Made by a program: the position numbers and the translations under genes. From assembly GCF_027257955.1 (NCBI RefSeq), contig NZ_JANZNQ010000015.1, positions 39,336-103,335 on the forward strand: DNA of 64,000 nt. Reading direction: 5' to 3'. This DNA is from Zhongshania aquatica. Lineage in GTDB: Bacteria > Pseudomonadota > Gammaproteobacteria > Pseudomonadales > Spongiibacteraceae. Position 1 is the stretch's first letter, and every line of letters begins with the position of its first letter. Positions 1 through 8,372 of the stretch are shown one piece after another. Below the pieces are notes generated by a model. That model was not told where the DNA came from. It ran no database searches and was given only the letters and a program-made list of their open reading frames with translations.

Positions 1-203
1 CCAGCTTCATCGACTATTTGACGGCGACGAAGCGCTAGCTGGTCTAAAGTCTGCACTAGATCCATTTTCTGAATGGCGAGCATTTCAATCATTTCAGCAG
101 AGTCCGCGCGACTTAAGGTTGCTGCCTCTTTAAGGAGTACAGACTCAAGCTCTCTAGCATGCTTTTGAATATGTTGAAGTATGTCGCTTAGTTCAGTCAT
201 CAT
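1..203 (-). CDS. flgN: FlgN-like flagellar chaperone, partial (3' end off window)
   Basis: The reading frame on the minus strand starts at 203 (ATGATGACTGAA; the second ATG at 200 is equally possible) and stays open to the window edge, giving about 67 residues. The visible part is a charged, Leu/Gln-rich helical protein containing HARELESVLLKE and MLAIQKMDLVQTLDQL, as expected for FlgN. In the family FlgN binds the hook-filament junction proteins FlgK and FlgL before export. The call rests mostly on position: it starts two bases after the flgM stop, the usual flgM-flgN arrangement. The C-terminal half is outside the window. Confidence 0.75.
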   Translation of the reverse strand, partial: MMTELSDILQHIQKHARELESVLLKEAATLSRADSAEMIEMLAIQKMDLVQTLDQLALRRRQIVDEA

Positions 204-205
204 AA

Positions 206-508
206 TCAGGCGCCTGTCGTTGCTTCCATATTGATCATGGCTTCCGCTACTTTTTTGGCGTCGATATTAAATTCGCCATTTCTAATAGCGGTTTTAATGG
301 CCTCTACTTTTTGGCGGTCGATGCCATCGCTGCTATTCACTTCCACCCTAGTGCGCTCCATAAGGGGTGTTTCGGTAATGGACGACGGATTACTGCCGAT
401 GGTTGACGTTTTGCTGGCGCCGACACTCTCCGGTTTATTTCCGTCAGTTCGCCCGCTATCTACTTTGCGGGGCTGACTCAGTGATGAGCCGTTTAATCGC
501 TCGACCAT
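206..508 (-). CDS. flgM: Anti-sigma28 factor FlgM
   Basis: 100 residues, the normal FlgM length. The N-terminal half is low-complexity and polar (Ser/Thr/Asn/Pro), consistent with the intrinsically disordered family. The C-terminal block from about residue 64 (RQKVEAIKTAIRNGEFNIDA, then KKVAEAM) is the conserved FliA-binding helix region. FlgM holds FliA (encoded at 37828) inactive until the hook-basal body is complete and FlgM is exported. It is followed two bases later by flgN. A close match to the sigma28 consensus lies just upstream (545-571), so FlgM is probably made under FliA control, closing the usual feedback loop. Confidence 0.93.
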   Translation of the reverse strand: MVERLNGSSLSQPRKVDSGRTDGNKPESVGASKTSTIGSNPSSITETPLMERTRVEVNSSDGIDRQKVEAIKTAIRNGEFNIDAKKVAEAMINMEATTGA

Positions 509-544
509 GTCGGAATCCTCTCTATTGATAAGCCTACGCTCATT

Positions 545-571
545 ATATCGGCAGTCATAAAAAAAACTTTA
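545..571 (-). promoter_or_regulatory. Sigma28 (FliA) promoter for flgMN
   Basis: On the minus strand TAAAGTTT (571-564), an 11-base spacer and GCCGATAT (552-545) match the sigma28 consensus TAAAGTTT-N11-GCCGATAA with one mismatch. The expected start near 538 leaves about a 30-base leader before flgM. The -35 element overlaps the last codons of flgA. Confidence 0.85.
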
Positions 572-1294
572 GTTAAGTAGCACAACATTTTCTGATGCCA
601 CCACACCCTCTAATTGCTTCCCAGAGTTGAGGTTTTTTACCATTATTCGCGAACCCAATGCGCCATCCTGCATAGCAATTCCCATCATGCTTACACTGAC
701 GGGGCCTGTGTTGCTATTTAGCTGAACCCGTTGTCCCTTGCTGATAATACTGCTTGCCTCAACCATATTTGGTGTTAGTACCGCACCTTGGGCAATACTT
801 CTCTTGCTGCGGTAGCCACCGCGATCTCCTAACGACTGCAAATATCCATATCCTAAGGCGGAAATGTCTCGTTGACTCCAGCTTACATCGCGTTCGCTTA
901 TCTCGCTGTTGGGTGCAATTGGGTGGCGCGCCACCATCACATTGGCGTAGGCCTCTACGGTGACGGGCAGATATATCTTCCACGGTTTTTTACCGTTGCA
1001 GCGCACGCCGACAGTTGTACGGCGTTTTATTTTTGCGCCCGATGACAAGAAGGCCTCAAGTTTAACTGGGCAGCGTAAAAGCTTCGTGCGTGGATCTAAG
1101 GCTTGCACAGTGATCTTAGTTTTCATTTTTTGCCATGGATGGCGGCTTGCAATATAGGCACTTGCCGTTTCTGAAATGCGTGCATGACTCTCTAGTTCAC
1201 TGCCAGCTTGGGTGGCGGCGAATAGGTTTGTGCTAGCGAGGCTTATTAAGCAGCTTAGTAGAACAAGTGCATAGCAATGTGTTTGTTTTTTCAT
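569..1294 (-). CDS. flgA: Flagellar P-ring assembly chaperone FlgA
   Basis: 241 residues with a signal peptide (MKKQTHCYALVLLSCLISLA, predicted cleavage after about TNLFA). The mature part contains the SAF-like region typical of FlgA: VMVARHPIAPNSEISERDV, then SKRSIAQGAVLTPNMVE and a C-terminal VRVQLNS-type beta segment ending near LEGVVASENVV. FlgA acts in the periplasm, helping FlgI (6765-7898) assemble into the P ring. It is divergent from flgB and upstream of flgMN on the same strand. It may have its own sigma54 promoter at 1417-1432. Confidence 0.92.
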   Translation of the reverse strand: MKKQTHCYALVLLSCLISLASTNLFAATQAGSELESHARISETASAYIASRHPWQKMKTKITVQALDPRTKLLRCPVKLEAFLSSGAKIKRRTTVGVRCNGKKPWKIYLPVTVEAYANVMVARHPIAPNSEISERDVSWSQRDISALGYGYLQSLGDRGGYRSKRSIAQGAVLTPNMVEASSIISKGQRVQLNSNTGPVSVSMMGIAMQDGALGSRIMVKNLNSGKQLEGVVASENVVLLN

Positions 1295-1416
1295 AGCATT
1301 TTAAGACGTCAAAGTTTTGTCGTTTTGTATCTATTTTCAACGGATGTAGCAATGGGTATGCCAGCTTGAAATTGTTTTTATCAGGGGGAGTAGGTGTTTT
1401 TACGGAGGAGGGGGGT

Positions 1417-1432
1417 TGCCGGAATTTTGCCA
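1417..1432 (-). promoter_or_regulatory. Candidate sigma54 promoter for flgA
   Basis: Minus strand reads TGGCAAAATTCCGGCA. The GG and GC dinucleotides have the correct 12-base register for -24/-12 elements, but the -12 box is CGGCA rather than TTGCA. It lies about 120 bases before the flgA start, pointing toward it. Confidence 0.55.
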
Positions 1433-1514
1433 TTAACGGCTTGAGTGTGCCGTTATTTTGGCAATACCAGTATTTTCTGTTTTTAACTTGTTGAAAATAT
1501 TAAGTTAATTTTTC

Positions 1515-1530
1515 TGGCACGGGCCTTGCC
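1515..1530 (+). promoter_or_regulatory. Sigma54 promoter for flgB operon
   Basis: TGGCACGGGCCTTGCC matches the sigma54 consensus TGGCACG-N4-TTGCW at all but the last position. GG at 1516-1517 and GC at 1528-1529 have the correct spacing. It is about 100 bases upstream of the flgB start at 1629. Confidence 0.9.
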
Positions 1531-1628
1531 TTGACTCTTGGTAGAGCGCAATTGAATGCTGAGAAAATTAATGATCTACGGGATAGATCGTCAGCAGAAT
1601 GAATAACTTTAGAACGTTGGTGAAAAAA

Positions 1629-2045
1629 ATGTCGATTAACTTTGATAAAGCACTAGGGATACATGAGCAGGCACTGCAAGTGCGTCAAAAGCGCAATGAA
1701 GTGCTCGCCATGAATATAGCAAATGCGGATACCCCTGGATACAAAGCGCAGGACATAGATTTTAAAGCGGTTCTTTCCCAGTCGGCGGCGGGCGGAAATC
1801 AGCTGCAATTGGCAATGCGGACGACTAACAGTGGTCATATCCAGGCGGCGAGTGCCGGCGCGGATACACTGCCGATGGATCTTAAATATCGAGTTCCCAC
1901 TCAGCCATCTGAAGATGGCAATACTGTGGATACGAGTATGGAGCAGGCTGAATTTGCCGATAACGCGATGCGTTACCAAGCGACGCTGTCTTTTTTGAGT
2001 AGCCGCTTTAGCGGAATGAAATCTGTTTTGCAGGGAGGTCGCTAA
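1629..2045 (+). CDS. flgB: Proximal rod protein FlgB
   Basis: 138 residues from the ATG at 1629. This start was chosen because family members begin with the MSINFDKALGIHEQAL type sequence; the frame is open ten codons further upstream (1599). The N-terminal helix, the conserved MNIANADTPGYKAQDIDF segment (about residues 29-46) and the C-terminal helix ending FLSSRFSGMKSVLQGG are hallmarks of FlgB. It forms part of the proximal rod with FlgC, FlgF and FliE. First gene of a ten-gene rod/hook operon behind a strong sigma54 site; flgC starts three bases after its stop. Confidence 0.95.
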   Translation: MSINFDKALGIHEQALQVRQKRNEVLAMNIANADTPGYKAQDIDFKAVLSQSAAGGNQLQLAMRTTNSGHIQAASAGADTLPMDLKYRVPTQPSEDGNTVDTSMEQAEFADNAMRYQATLSFLSSRFSGMKSVLQGGR

Positions 2046-2048
2046 GTT

Positions 2049-2450
2049 ATGGCTAATCCATTAAATGTCGCCGCGTCTGCCATGAACGCACAAATGCTTA
2101 GACTAAATACCGTCGCCAGTAATATGGCGAATGCCGACACGGTGAGTAGCAGTGAAGAAAGTGCATATCGTTCTCGTCAGCCTGTTTTTTCTACCGTGAT
2201 GAACCAACAGCGAGAAGTGGTTGGGATCGCAGTAACGGGTGTGGTTGAGAGCGATGCGGCTGTCGAAAAACGTTATGAGCCCGGCCATCCACAGGCAGAT
2301 GCCGACGGCTATATCTACAGTTCTAATGTAAATACGATGGAAGAAATGGCAAATATGATGTCTGCATCGCGGGCTTATCAAAATAATGCTGAAGTTTTTT
2401 CTACCACTAAAACACTTATGCTGCGCGCCTTGCAGCTCGGCCAGCAGTAG
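2049..2450 (+). CDS. flgC: Proximal rod protein FlgC
   Basis: 133 residues. The N-terminal rod motif (RLNTVASNMANADTV) and the C-terminal NVNTMEEMANMMSASRAYQN followed by EVFSTTKTLMLRALQLGQ are diagnostic of FlgC. The central region VVESDAAVEKRYEPGHPQAD is also typical. Slightly short for the family (usually about 135-150), with the loss in the middle. Assembled into the periplasmic rod after export by the flagellar type III apparatus. Ten bases separate it from flgD. Confidence 0.95.
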   Translation: MANPLNVAASAMNAQMLRLNTVASNMANADTVSSSEESAYRSRQPVFSTVMNQQREVVGIAVTGVVESDAAVEKRYEPGHPQADADGYIYSSNVNTMEEMANMMSASRAYQNNAEVFSTTKTLMLRALQLGQQ

Positions 2451-2460
2451 GAACTAAATT

Positions 2461-3126
2461 ATGGAACTGCGTACGATTGAAGATCTTCAACTGCAGAGTG
2501 CTGCGAGTAAAGCTAAGAAAGACGCCTCGTCGCTCGATCAAGATGATTTTATGAAGCTCATGCTGCAACAGCTAAAGAGTCAGGACCCGTTGAATCCGAC
2601 CGATAACACTGAATTCATTAGTCAGATGGCCCAGCTAACGTCGGTTAGTGGCATCAGTGAAATGAATGAAAACTTGTCAGGCTTGACTCAATCCTTGTAC
2701 TCCGCCCAGTTGCTGGATGCCTCTTCCTTGATTGGTAAAGAGGTCTTGCTAGAAACCGATGTGGCCGCTTTGCCACCTAGCGGCAACGTAGAAGGTCAGG
2801 TTAGCTTGAGCACCAGTACTACGGCGTTAGATATCGAAATTCTCTCGCCCACAGGTGAAGTTGTCGGCAAAGTCCCATTAGGTCCACAACGCGCGGGAAC
2901 GATCGGGTTCGAATGGAATGGTGTGGGTTTGAATGGAGAGCGCATGCCGCCAGGCACCTATCAGATTCGCGCTAATTACCTAAACGGCAATACCAGAGAG
3001 GCAGTATCCACACAAATACGCAGTGAAGTGCAGAGCGTGAGCGTGCCAGCTGCGGGCGGATCGCCTCAGGTACAGGTGCAAGGTTTAGGTACCGTGAGCA
3101 TGTCGCAAATTTTAGAAATCAGCTAA
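2461..3126 (+). CDS. flgD: Hook-capping/scaffold protein FlgD
   Basis: 221 residues. The N-terminal signature DQDDFMKLMLQQLKSQDPLNP and TEFISQMAQLTSVSGI (residues about 27-62) is the export/capping region of FlgD. The C-terminal part carries the FlgD Ig-like/tudor segment with LGPQRAGTIGFEWNG and PPGTYQIRANYLNG. FlgD caps the growing hook so that FlgE subunits can polymerise. Located between the rod genes and flgE, as usual. Confidence 0.95.
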   Translation: MELRTIEDLQLQSAASKAKKDASSLDQDDFMKLMLQQLKSQDPLNPTDNTEFISQMAQLTSVSGISEMNENLSGLTQSLYSAQLLDASSLIGKEVLLETDVAALPPSGNVEGQVSLSTSTTALDIEILSPTGEVVGKVPLGPQRAGTIGFEWNGVGLNGERMPPGTYQIRANYLNGNTREAVSTQIRSEVQSVSVPAAGGSPQVQVQGLGTVSMSQILEIS

Positions 3127-3181
3127 GCGGTAATGACGCCGTTACGCACATAACAGATGTTTTTAGACCAGGAGTAGGCCC

Positions 3182-4399
3182 ATGAGCTTTCGTATTGCAC
3201 TGAGTGGATTAAACGCCGCATCGTCACACCTTGATGTCACCGCGCACAATATTGCCAACGTCAATACGGCGGGCTTTAAAGGATCGCGGGTGGCATTCGC
3301 AGATGTATATGCTACATCCAATAACGATGTCACCAAGACCACGCCTGGCGCTGGTGTGCGCTTAAATACGATTACCCAAGAGTTTTCTCAGGGTAACGTC
3401 GACTTTACCGATAATAATTTAGACCTTGCGATTTCGGGCGAGGGTTTCTTCACCATGAAAGGGTCCAGTGGTGTCAGTTACACCCGCGCAGGTTCTTTTA
3501 GTGTCGATCGCGATGGCTTTGTTGTGAATAACAATCTAGAGCGCTTGCAGGTCTTCCCACCCTCTGGGGATGGCAGTTTCTCTACTGGGTCACTAAGTGA
3601 TTTGAAATTGCAGGTCTCGGAAAATGCACCGGCCGCCACAACACGTGCTGAGATAGGTGTGAACTTGCCGGCCAATGCCCCCGTGCCTGCGGCAACACCA
3701 TTTGATCCAACACTGCCTACAAGCTATAACCATGCGACGTCGCTGACGGTATACGATTCTCTGGGTACTCAACATACCGCGACTTTGTATTTTGTAAAAG
3801 ACGCGGCGGCGAATAGCTGGAATCAGCAGCTGTATGTCGATAATAACCCCGTCGGTGGCCCTAATCCGGTGAGCTTTAGCAATGCTGGTGAATTGCAAGT
3901 TCCAGCCTCAGGCCTAATTTCCTACCCTTCCTATGATCCAGGTAGTGGAGCTGCGAACCTTGACTTGAGCTTTGACTTTACGGCGACCACGCAATACGGC
4001 AAAGAATTCGGTGTTAACAACTTACAGCAGGATGGTTTCACCACTGGCCGGTTAACGGGTATTGAAGTGGACACCACTGGCATCATATCTGCCCGGTTTA
4101 CCAATGGTCAGTCTAAGCAACTTGGTAGAGTTGCTATGGCGAGTTTTTCTAACCCGAACGGTTTGCAGCAACAGGGTGATACCTCCTGGGCAGAAACCTT
4201 CGCCTCGGGCGGTGCTCGTGTGGGTGAAGCGGGTTCTTCAAATTTTGGTTTGCTGCAGTCGGGCGCGCTGGAAAGCTCCAACGTTGACCTGACAGCTCAG
4301 CTGGTTGAAATGATTACTGCGCAGCGCAACTTTCAGGCGAACACCCAAATGATCCAGACAGCTGATGCGGTAACGCAGGCGATTATTAACATCCGATAG
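3182..4399 (+). CDS. flgE: Flagellar hook protein FlgE
   Basis: 405 residues, normal size. The start has the hook/rod signature SGLNAASSHLDVTAHNIANV then NTAGFKGSR, and the C-terminus the matching SNVDLTAQLVEMITAQRNFQ helix. Central D1/D2 domains contain LAISGEGFFTMKG and SLTVYDSLGTQHTATLYFVK, typical of FlgE. It polymerises into the flexible hook outside the outer membrane. A good ribosome binding site (GGAG, about 3171) precedes the ATG. Confidence 0.95.
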   Translation: MSFRIALSGLNAASSHLDVTAHNIANVNTAGFKGSRVAFADVYATSNNDVTKTTPGAGVRLNTITQEFSQGNVDFTDNNLDLAISGEGFFTMKGSSGVSYTRAGSFSVDRDGFVVNNNLERLQVFPPSGDGSFSTGSLSDLKLQVSENAPAATTRAEIGVNLPANAPVPAATPFDPTLPTSYNHATSLTVYDSLGTQHTATLYFVKDAAANSWNQQLYVDNNPVGGPNPVSFSNAGELQVPASGLISYPSYDPGSGAANLDLSFDFTATTQYGKEFGVNNLQQDGFTTGRLTGIEVDTTGIISARFTNGQSKQLGRVAMASFSNPNGLQQQGDTSWAETFASGGARVGEAGSSNFGLLQSGALESSNVDLTAQLVEMITAQRNFQANTQMIQTADAVTQAIINIR

Positions 4400-4433
4400 T
4401 CGCGTTGATCGCGTGGACTGAACGGGAGGGTTT

Positions 4434-5177
4434 ATGGATAAGTTACTTTACATAGGCATGATGGGTGCTAAAAACACCCAACAGGCGCAGGCAACGAACG
4501 CCAATAACTTGGCGAACGTCAGCACGGCCGGCTTTCGTGGTGACTTTCAGAACATGCTCTCCCGCCAAGTTGCTGGTCCGGGTATGGAAACGCGGTTTAA
4601 CTCTGTGCTTGAAGGACAAGCAAGCGACTTTTCTACAGGTGTTGTAACCACAACCGGTCGTGATTTGGATGTGGCGATTCGCGGCGAGAAAGGCTGGTTT
4701 GCCGTGCAGGCCAGTGATGGCAGCGAGGCATACTCTCGTCGCGGTGATTTTAAAATCAGCGCTGACGGTATGCTTTTGAATGGCGCCGGTCAGCCAGTAA
4801 TGGGTGACGGTGGTCCGGTCGCTATTCCAGAACACAAAAGCTTAATGATCGGCGAAGACGGCACAGTGTCTATTGTGCCGCTTGGACAGGGGCCTGAGTC
4901 AGTAGCAACTGTTGATCGCATTCGTCTTGTGGATGCCGCACCGGCAGATTTACAAAAAGGTGAAGACGGTTTGATGCGTATGCGTAACGGTGGTGTTGCA
5001 CCGACCTCATCTGAAATACGCATTAGTTCAGGTAGCTTAGAGGCTTCCAACGTAAATACCGTCGATGCCATGGTCACTATGATTTCATTGGCGAGACAGT
5101 TTGAAATGCACGTCAAAGTTATGAGCGCCGCAGAATCAATGGCAGAAACAGGCAGCCGTTTGCTGCGTTTGGAATAA
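4434..5177 (+). CDS. flgF: Proximal rod protein FlgF
   Basis: 247 residues. Opens MDKLLYIGMMGAKNTQQAQA with the ANNLANVSTAGFRGDFQ rod signature and ends SNVNTVDAMVTMISLARQFE followed by the VKVMSAAESMAETGSRLL helix, all characteristic of FlgF. It links rod sections in the periplasm. Fifteen bases before flgG and preceded by a GGGAGG ribosome binding site. Confidence 0.95.
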   Translation: MDKLLYIGMMGAKNTQQAQATNANNLANVSTAGFRGDFQNMLSRQVAGPGMETRFNSVLEGQASDFSTGVVTTTGRDLDVAIRGEKGWFAVQASDGSEAYSRRGDFKISADGMLLNGAGQPVMGDGGPVAIPEHKSLMIGEDGTVSIVPLGQGPESVATVDRIRLVDAAPADLQKGEDGLMRMRNGGVAPTSSEIRISSGSLEASNVNTVDAMVTMISLARQFEMHVKVMSAAESMAETGSRLLRLE

Positions 5178-5191
5178 AGAGGAATTAAATT

Positions 5192-5977
5192 ATGAATTCA
5201 TCACTTTGGGTTGCAAAAACCGGTCTTGATGCACAGCAAACCCGCATGCAGGTTGTGAGTAACAACTTAGCTAACGCGAATACCACAGGCTTTAAACGTG
5301 ATCGCGCCTCGTTCGAAGATTTGCTATACCAAAATATGCGCCAAGTCGGCGGTCAAACTTCACAGCAAACCCGTTCACCGAGCGGCATGCATGTTGGTAC
5401 CGGTGTGCGAGTGGTGTCCACCGAAAAGATTTTCGCCCAGGGCACTATGACCCAAACGAACAACTCGCTGGACGTTGCAATTAATGGCCGTGGCTTTTTC
5501 CAAGTGCAAATGCCGGATGGCACTGCGGCCTATACCCGCGATGGCTCCTTTCAGTTAGATGACCAAGGTCAAATAGTTACCAATACCGGCAATATTGTAG
5601 ATCCGGGTATTACGGTTCCTCAGGGCGCCTTAAGTGTCACGGTAGGTTCAGACGGCGTCATTAGCGCGGTACTTGCGGGCAGCGCCTCGCCAGTGCAGCT
5701 TGGCAGTTTTCAACTTGCCGATTTTGTTAATGCCTCTGGCTTACAGGCCCGTGGAGAGAATTTGTATATGGAGTCTGCCTCTAGCGGTGCGCCGCAGACC
5801 GGCACACCTGGTTTGAGTGGCCTTGGTACTCTTCAGCAGGGCGCCTTAGAAGGTTCGAATGTGAATGTGGTTGAAGAGCTGGTGAATATGATTGAAACCC
5901 AGCGTGCTTATGAAATGAACTCAAAAGCCATCGCCACCAGTGACCAGATGATGCAATACGTGAATAACAATTTATAA
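5192..5977 (+). CDS. flgG: Distal rod protein FlgG
   Basis: 261 residues, the highly conserved FlgG length. It starts [20 protein letters not shown] with [20 protein letters not shown], and ends [20 protein letters not shown] followed by [20 protein letters not shown], the canonical FlgG C-terminus. FlgG forms the distal rod that passes through the P and L rings (FlgI and FlgH, the next two genes). Confidence 0.97.
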   Translation: MNSSLWVAKTGLDAQQTRMQVVSNNLANANTTGFKRDRASFEDLLYQNMRQVGGQTSQQTRSPSGMHVGTGVRVVSTEKIFAQGTMTQTNNSLDVAINGRGFFQVQMPDGTAAYTRDGSFQLDDQGQIVTNTGNIVDPGITVPQGALSVTVGSDGVISAVLAGSASPVQLGSFQLADFVNASGLQARGENLYMESASSGAPQTGTPGLSGLGTLQQGALEGSNVNVVEELVNMIETQRAYEMNSKAIATSDQMMQYVNNNL

Positions 5978-6033
5978 GTGACATCTGAATAGTCTTGTAT
6001 AGCAAGGTTAGTAAGATAGTACTTGAATGAAAA

Positions 6034-6753
6034 ATGCAGGCAATTACGATGACTAAACCCACAGTAAGCAACATGCAAATCATAAAGGCCTTGATGGCAA
6101 TAGCCGTTGTTAGTCTGATGTCTGCGTGTTCGTCAGCGCCAGCGAAAGATCAAACTGCGGATTACGAGTCTGCAGCGCCGCCGGCCATTGCCGACGACAG
6201 CAATAATATGGGTTCTATCTACCGCTCAGGTTACGGCATGAGTTTATTTCTTGATCGCCGCGCCCGCCAGGTTGGCGACATCATTACGGTGACCCTTGAA
6301 GAAAAGACCGATGCATCTAAGTCATCGAGCACTGCAACCGGAAAGGAGAGCAATATCTCTGTTCCGACAGTAACTCTACTTGGCCGGGGTGTAACGCACA
6401 ATGGTGTGCCGATTCTGTCCTCTGGCGTGTCATCTGACCAGGATTTTTCAGGGCAGGGTACCAGCAGTCAAAGTAATAGCTTAACTGGCAGTATTACGGT
6501 GACCGTGTCTGAAGTGTTGCGCAATGGCAGTCTCCGCGTACGCGGTGAAAAATGGGTAACGATCAATCAAGGTGAAGAATTTATACGCATAAAAGGCATA
6601 GTGCGCCCAGAAGATATCGGTGCCGATAACGCAGTGCCATCGTACAAAGTAGCTGATGCTCGCATTACCTATAGTGGTAAAGGCGCACTGGCAGACGCAA
6701 ATTCCATGGGCTGGCTGGGACGTGTATTCCAGTCTGTATTGTCGCCCTTTTGA
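6034..6753 (+). CDS. flgH: Flagellar L-ring lipoprotein FlgH
   Basis: Up to 239 residues. Three in-frame ATGs are possible (6034, 6049, 6073); none has a strong ribosome binding site, so the start is uncertain. The lipoprotein signal ends with the lipobox LMSAC, Cys32 counted from the first ATG. The mature protein contains [40 protein letters not shown] and [20 protein letters not shown], the FlgH core. It forms the outer-membrane bushing of the rod. Its TGA stop overlaps the Shine-Dalgarno sequence of flgI. Confidence 0.95.
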   Translation: MQAITMTKPTVSNMQIIKALMAIAVVSLMSACSSAPAKDQTADYESAAPPAIADDSNNMGSIYRSGYGMSLFLDRRARQVGDIITVTLEEKTDASKSSSTATGKESNISVPTVTLLGRGVTHNGVPILSSGVSSDQDFSGQGTSSQSNSLTGSITVTVSEVLRNGSLRVRGEKWVTINQGEEFIRIKGIVRPEDIGADNAVPSYKVADARITYSGKGALADANSMGWLGRVFQSVLSPF

Positions 6754-6764
6754 GGTACGCCAAC

Positions 6765-7898
6765 ATGTCTGCATTTAATAAATTGACGAGTTTTCGTAAC
6801 ACATTCCTAGCGATGACTGTGGTGTTGAGTTGTTATATTCCAGCCGCAAGTGCGGAGCGTGTTAAGGACTTAGTAAATGTCGCGGGCGTGCGCGAAAACC
6901 AGTTGGTAGGTTATGGCTTGGTGGTCGGCTTGAGTGGCACTGGTGACCAGACTAGTCAAGCACCCTTTACGATTCAAAGTATTCGCAATATGTTGACCGG
7001 CTTCGGTGTACGGGTACCAGACAACGTGAATCCACAATTAAAAAACGTGGCTGCGGTGACTGTACACGCAAGTTTACCTGCCTTCTCTAAGCCTGGTCAG
7101 ACAATCGATGTAACGGTTTCGTCTATCGGTAATGCAGCAAGCTTGCGCGGCGGTAGTCTATTAATGGCGCCGATGATGGGTGCTGATGGTCAGGTTTACG
7201 CAGTAGCGCAGGGCAGTCTTTTAGTTGGCGGCTTAGGTGTGTCGGGCGCCGATGGTTCACGGGTAACCGTCAATATCCCCAGCGCCGGTCGTATTCCAAA
7301 CGGCGCCATTGTGGAACGTGCTGCGCCAAGTGTGATGTCGGCTAACGGTGAGATTATGCTGAATCTGAAGAAATCAGATTTCACCACCGCTCGTCGTTTA
7401 GCAGAAGAAATTAATTCAAAATTTGGTCCCGGTACGGCGAGCGCAATGGATTCCGCCACGGTGAAAGTACAGGGGCCAAGTAATCCTGATCGCAGCGTAA
7501 CGTTTATCTCGATGTTGGAAACACTGGAAATCACCCCAGCTGAGGCAGGTGCTCGGGTTGTGGTTAATTCGCGCACAGGCACCATTGTTATTGGTGGTAA
7601 TGTTCGCGTTTTGCCTGCGGCGGTCAGTCATGGCTCCTTGACCGTGTCGATTTCGGAAAGTGTCGAAGTATCGCAACCCGGTGCGTTTTCTCGCGGTGGC
7701 GAAACGGTTGCCGCTCAGAAGTCGAATATCGATGTACAGGAAGCGGGCTCACGTATGTTTTTACTTGATGCCGGCGTGACCTTAGAAGACATCGTAAAGG
7801 CAATCAATAATGTGGGCGCCTCGCCAAGTGATTTGGTGGCGATTCTCGAGGCCTTGGATCAGGCTGGCGCCTTGCGCGCTGAGCTACTGGTTATATAG
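6765..7898 (+). CDS. flgI: Flagellar P-ring protein FlgI
   Basis: 377 residues from ATG 6765, chosen because GAGG (6752-6755) sits at suitable spacing; a TTG at 6750 is in frame but would overlap flgH. A signal peptide ends near PAASA. The mature start [20 protein letters not shown] then [13 protein letters not shown] is diagnostic, as are [20 protein letters not shown] and the C-terminal [17 protein letters not shown]. It builds the peptidoglycan-level ring with help from FlgA (569-1294). Confidence 0.96.
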   Translation: MSAFNKLTSFRNTFLAMTVVLSCYIPAASAERVKDLVNVAGVRENQLVGYGLVVGLSGTGDQTSQAPFTIQSIRNMLTGFGVRVPDNVNPQLKNVAAVTVHASLPAFSKPGQTIDVTVSSIGNAASLRGGSLLMAPMMGADGQVYAVAQGSLLVGGLGVSGADGSRVTVNIPSAGRIPNGAIVERAAPSVMSANGEIMLNLKKSDFTTARRLAEEINSKFGPGTASAMDSATVKVQGPSNPDRSVTFISMLETLEITPAEAGARVVVNSRTGTIVIGGNVRVLPAAVSHGSLTVSISESVEVSQPGAFSRGGETVAAQKSNIDVQEAGSRMFLLDAGVTLEDIVKAINNVGASPSDLVAILEALDQAGALRAELLVI

Positions 7899-7927
7899 AT
7901 CAGAGCTGGATACGAGGGTAAAACGCA

Positions 7928-8362
7928 ATGGACGTTAAAGCAGCAGGCAACTATCACGACTTCTCGGGTTTGGCATCGCTACGTCGCGACGCTGAAGCAA
8001 GCCCCGAGGCCGCGATTGAACCAGTTGCTAAACAGTTTGAAGCCTTGTTTCTACAAATGATGTTAAAGAGCATGCGTGCAGCGGTACCCGATGGCGGTTT
8101 ATTTAGTGATAGCAGTGTCGAAGTGTATGAAGAAATGCTCGATAGCCAGTTATCCGTAACACTGTCGGATCAAGGTGGTATCGGTATGGCAGAGGCTATT
8201 GTAACTCAATTAAAAGGCCCTACAGATCAAACTGCGAGTGTTGAGGGCGCTGGGCTAAGTGGCGAAGGGGCAGCCTTGCGCAGTCGCTTGCAACAGCTCG
8301 GTGGTATGGAACGCAGTATTCAGGATTTTAGCCTGACGGCCGATAAGTCGTTTGGGCAATAA
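7928..8362 (+). CDS. flgJ: FlgJ rod-scaffold domain only (no muramidase domain)
   Basis: 144 residues. The FlgJ N-terminal rod-binding domain is clear: EPVAKQFEALFLQMMLKSMR then AAVPDGGLFSDSSVEVYEEM and DQGGIGMAEAIVTQL (residues about 31-100). Most gammaproteobacterial FlgJ proteins are about 300 residues and carry a C-terminal glucosaminidase-type hydrolase domain. Here the protein ends about 40 residues after the rod-binding domain and flgK starts 11 bases later, so the lytic half is absent rather than displaced. Single-domain FlgJ is known in other lineages, where a separate hydrolase opens the peptidoglycan for the rod. Confidence 0.93.
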   Translation: MDVKAAGNYHDFSGLASLRRDAEASPEAAIEPVAKQFEALFLQMMLKSMRAAVPDGGLFSDSSVEVYEEMLDSQLSVTLSDQGGIGMAEAIVTQLKGPTDQTASVEGAGLSGEGAALRSRLQQLGGMERSIQDFSLTADKSFGQ

Positions 8363-8372
8363 GGGGTAAACC

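Larger units (their letters stand above)
1295..1628. other. Divergent regulatory region flgA / flgB
   Basis: 334 bases without a supported gene between two divergent flagellar genes. It contains a sigma54-type site on each strand (1417-1432 minus, 1515-1530 plus). An in-frame ATG at 1599 would lengthen flgB by ten residues but lacks a good ribosome binding site and the extra residues are not typical of FlgB. Confidence 0.7.
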
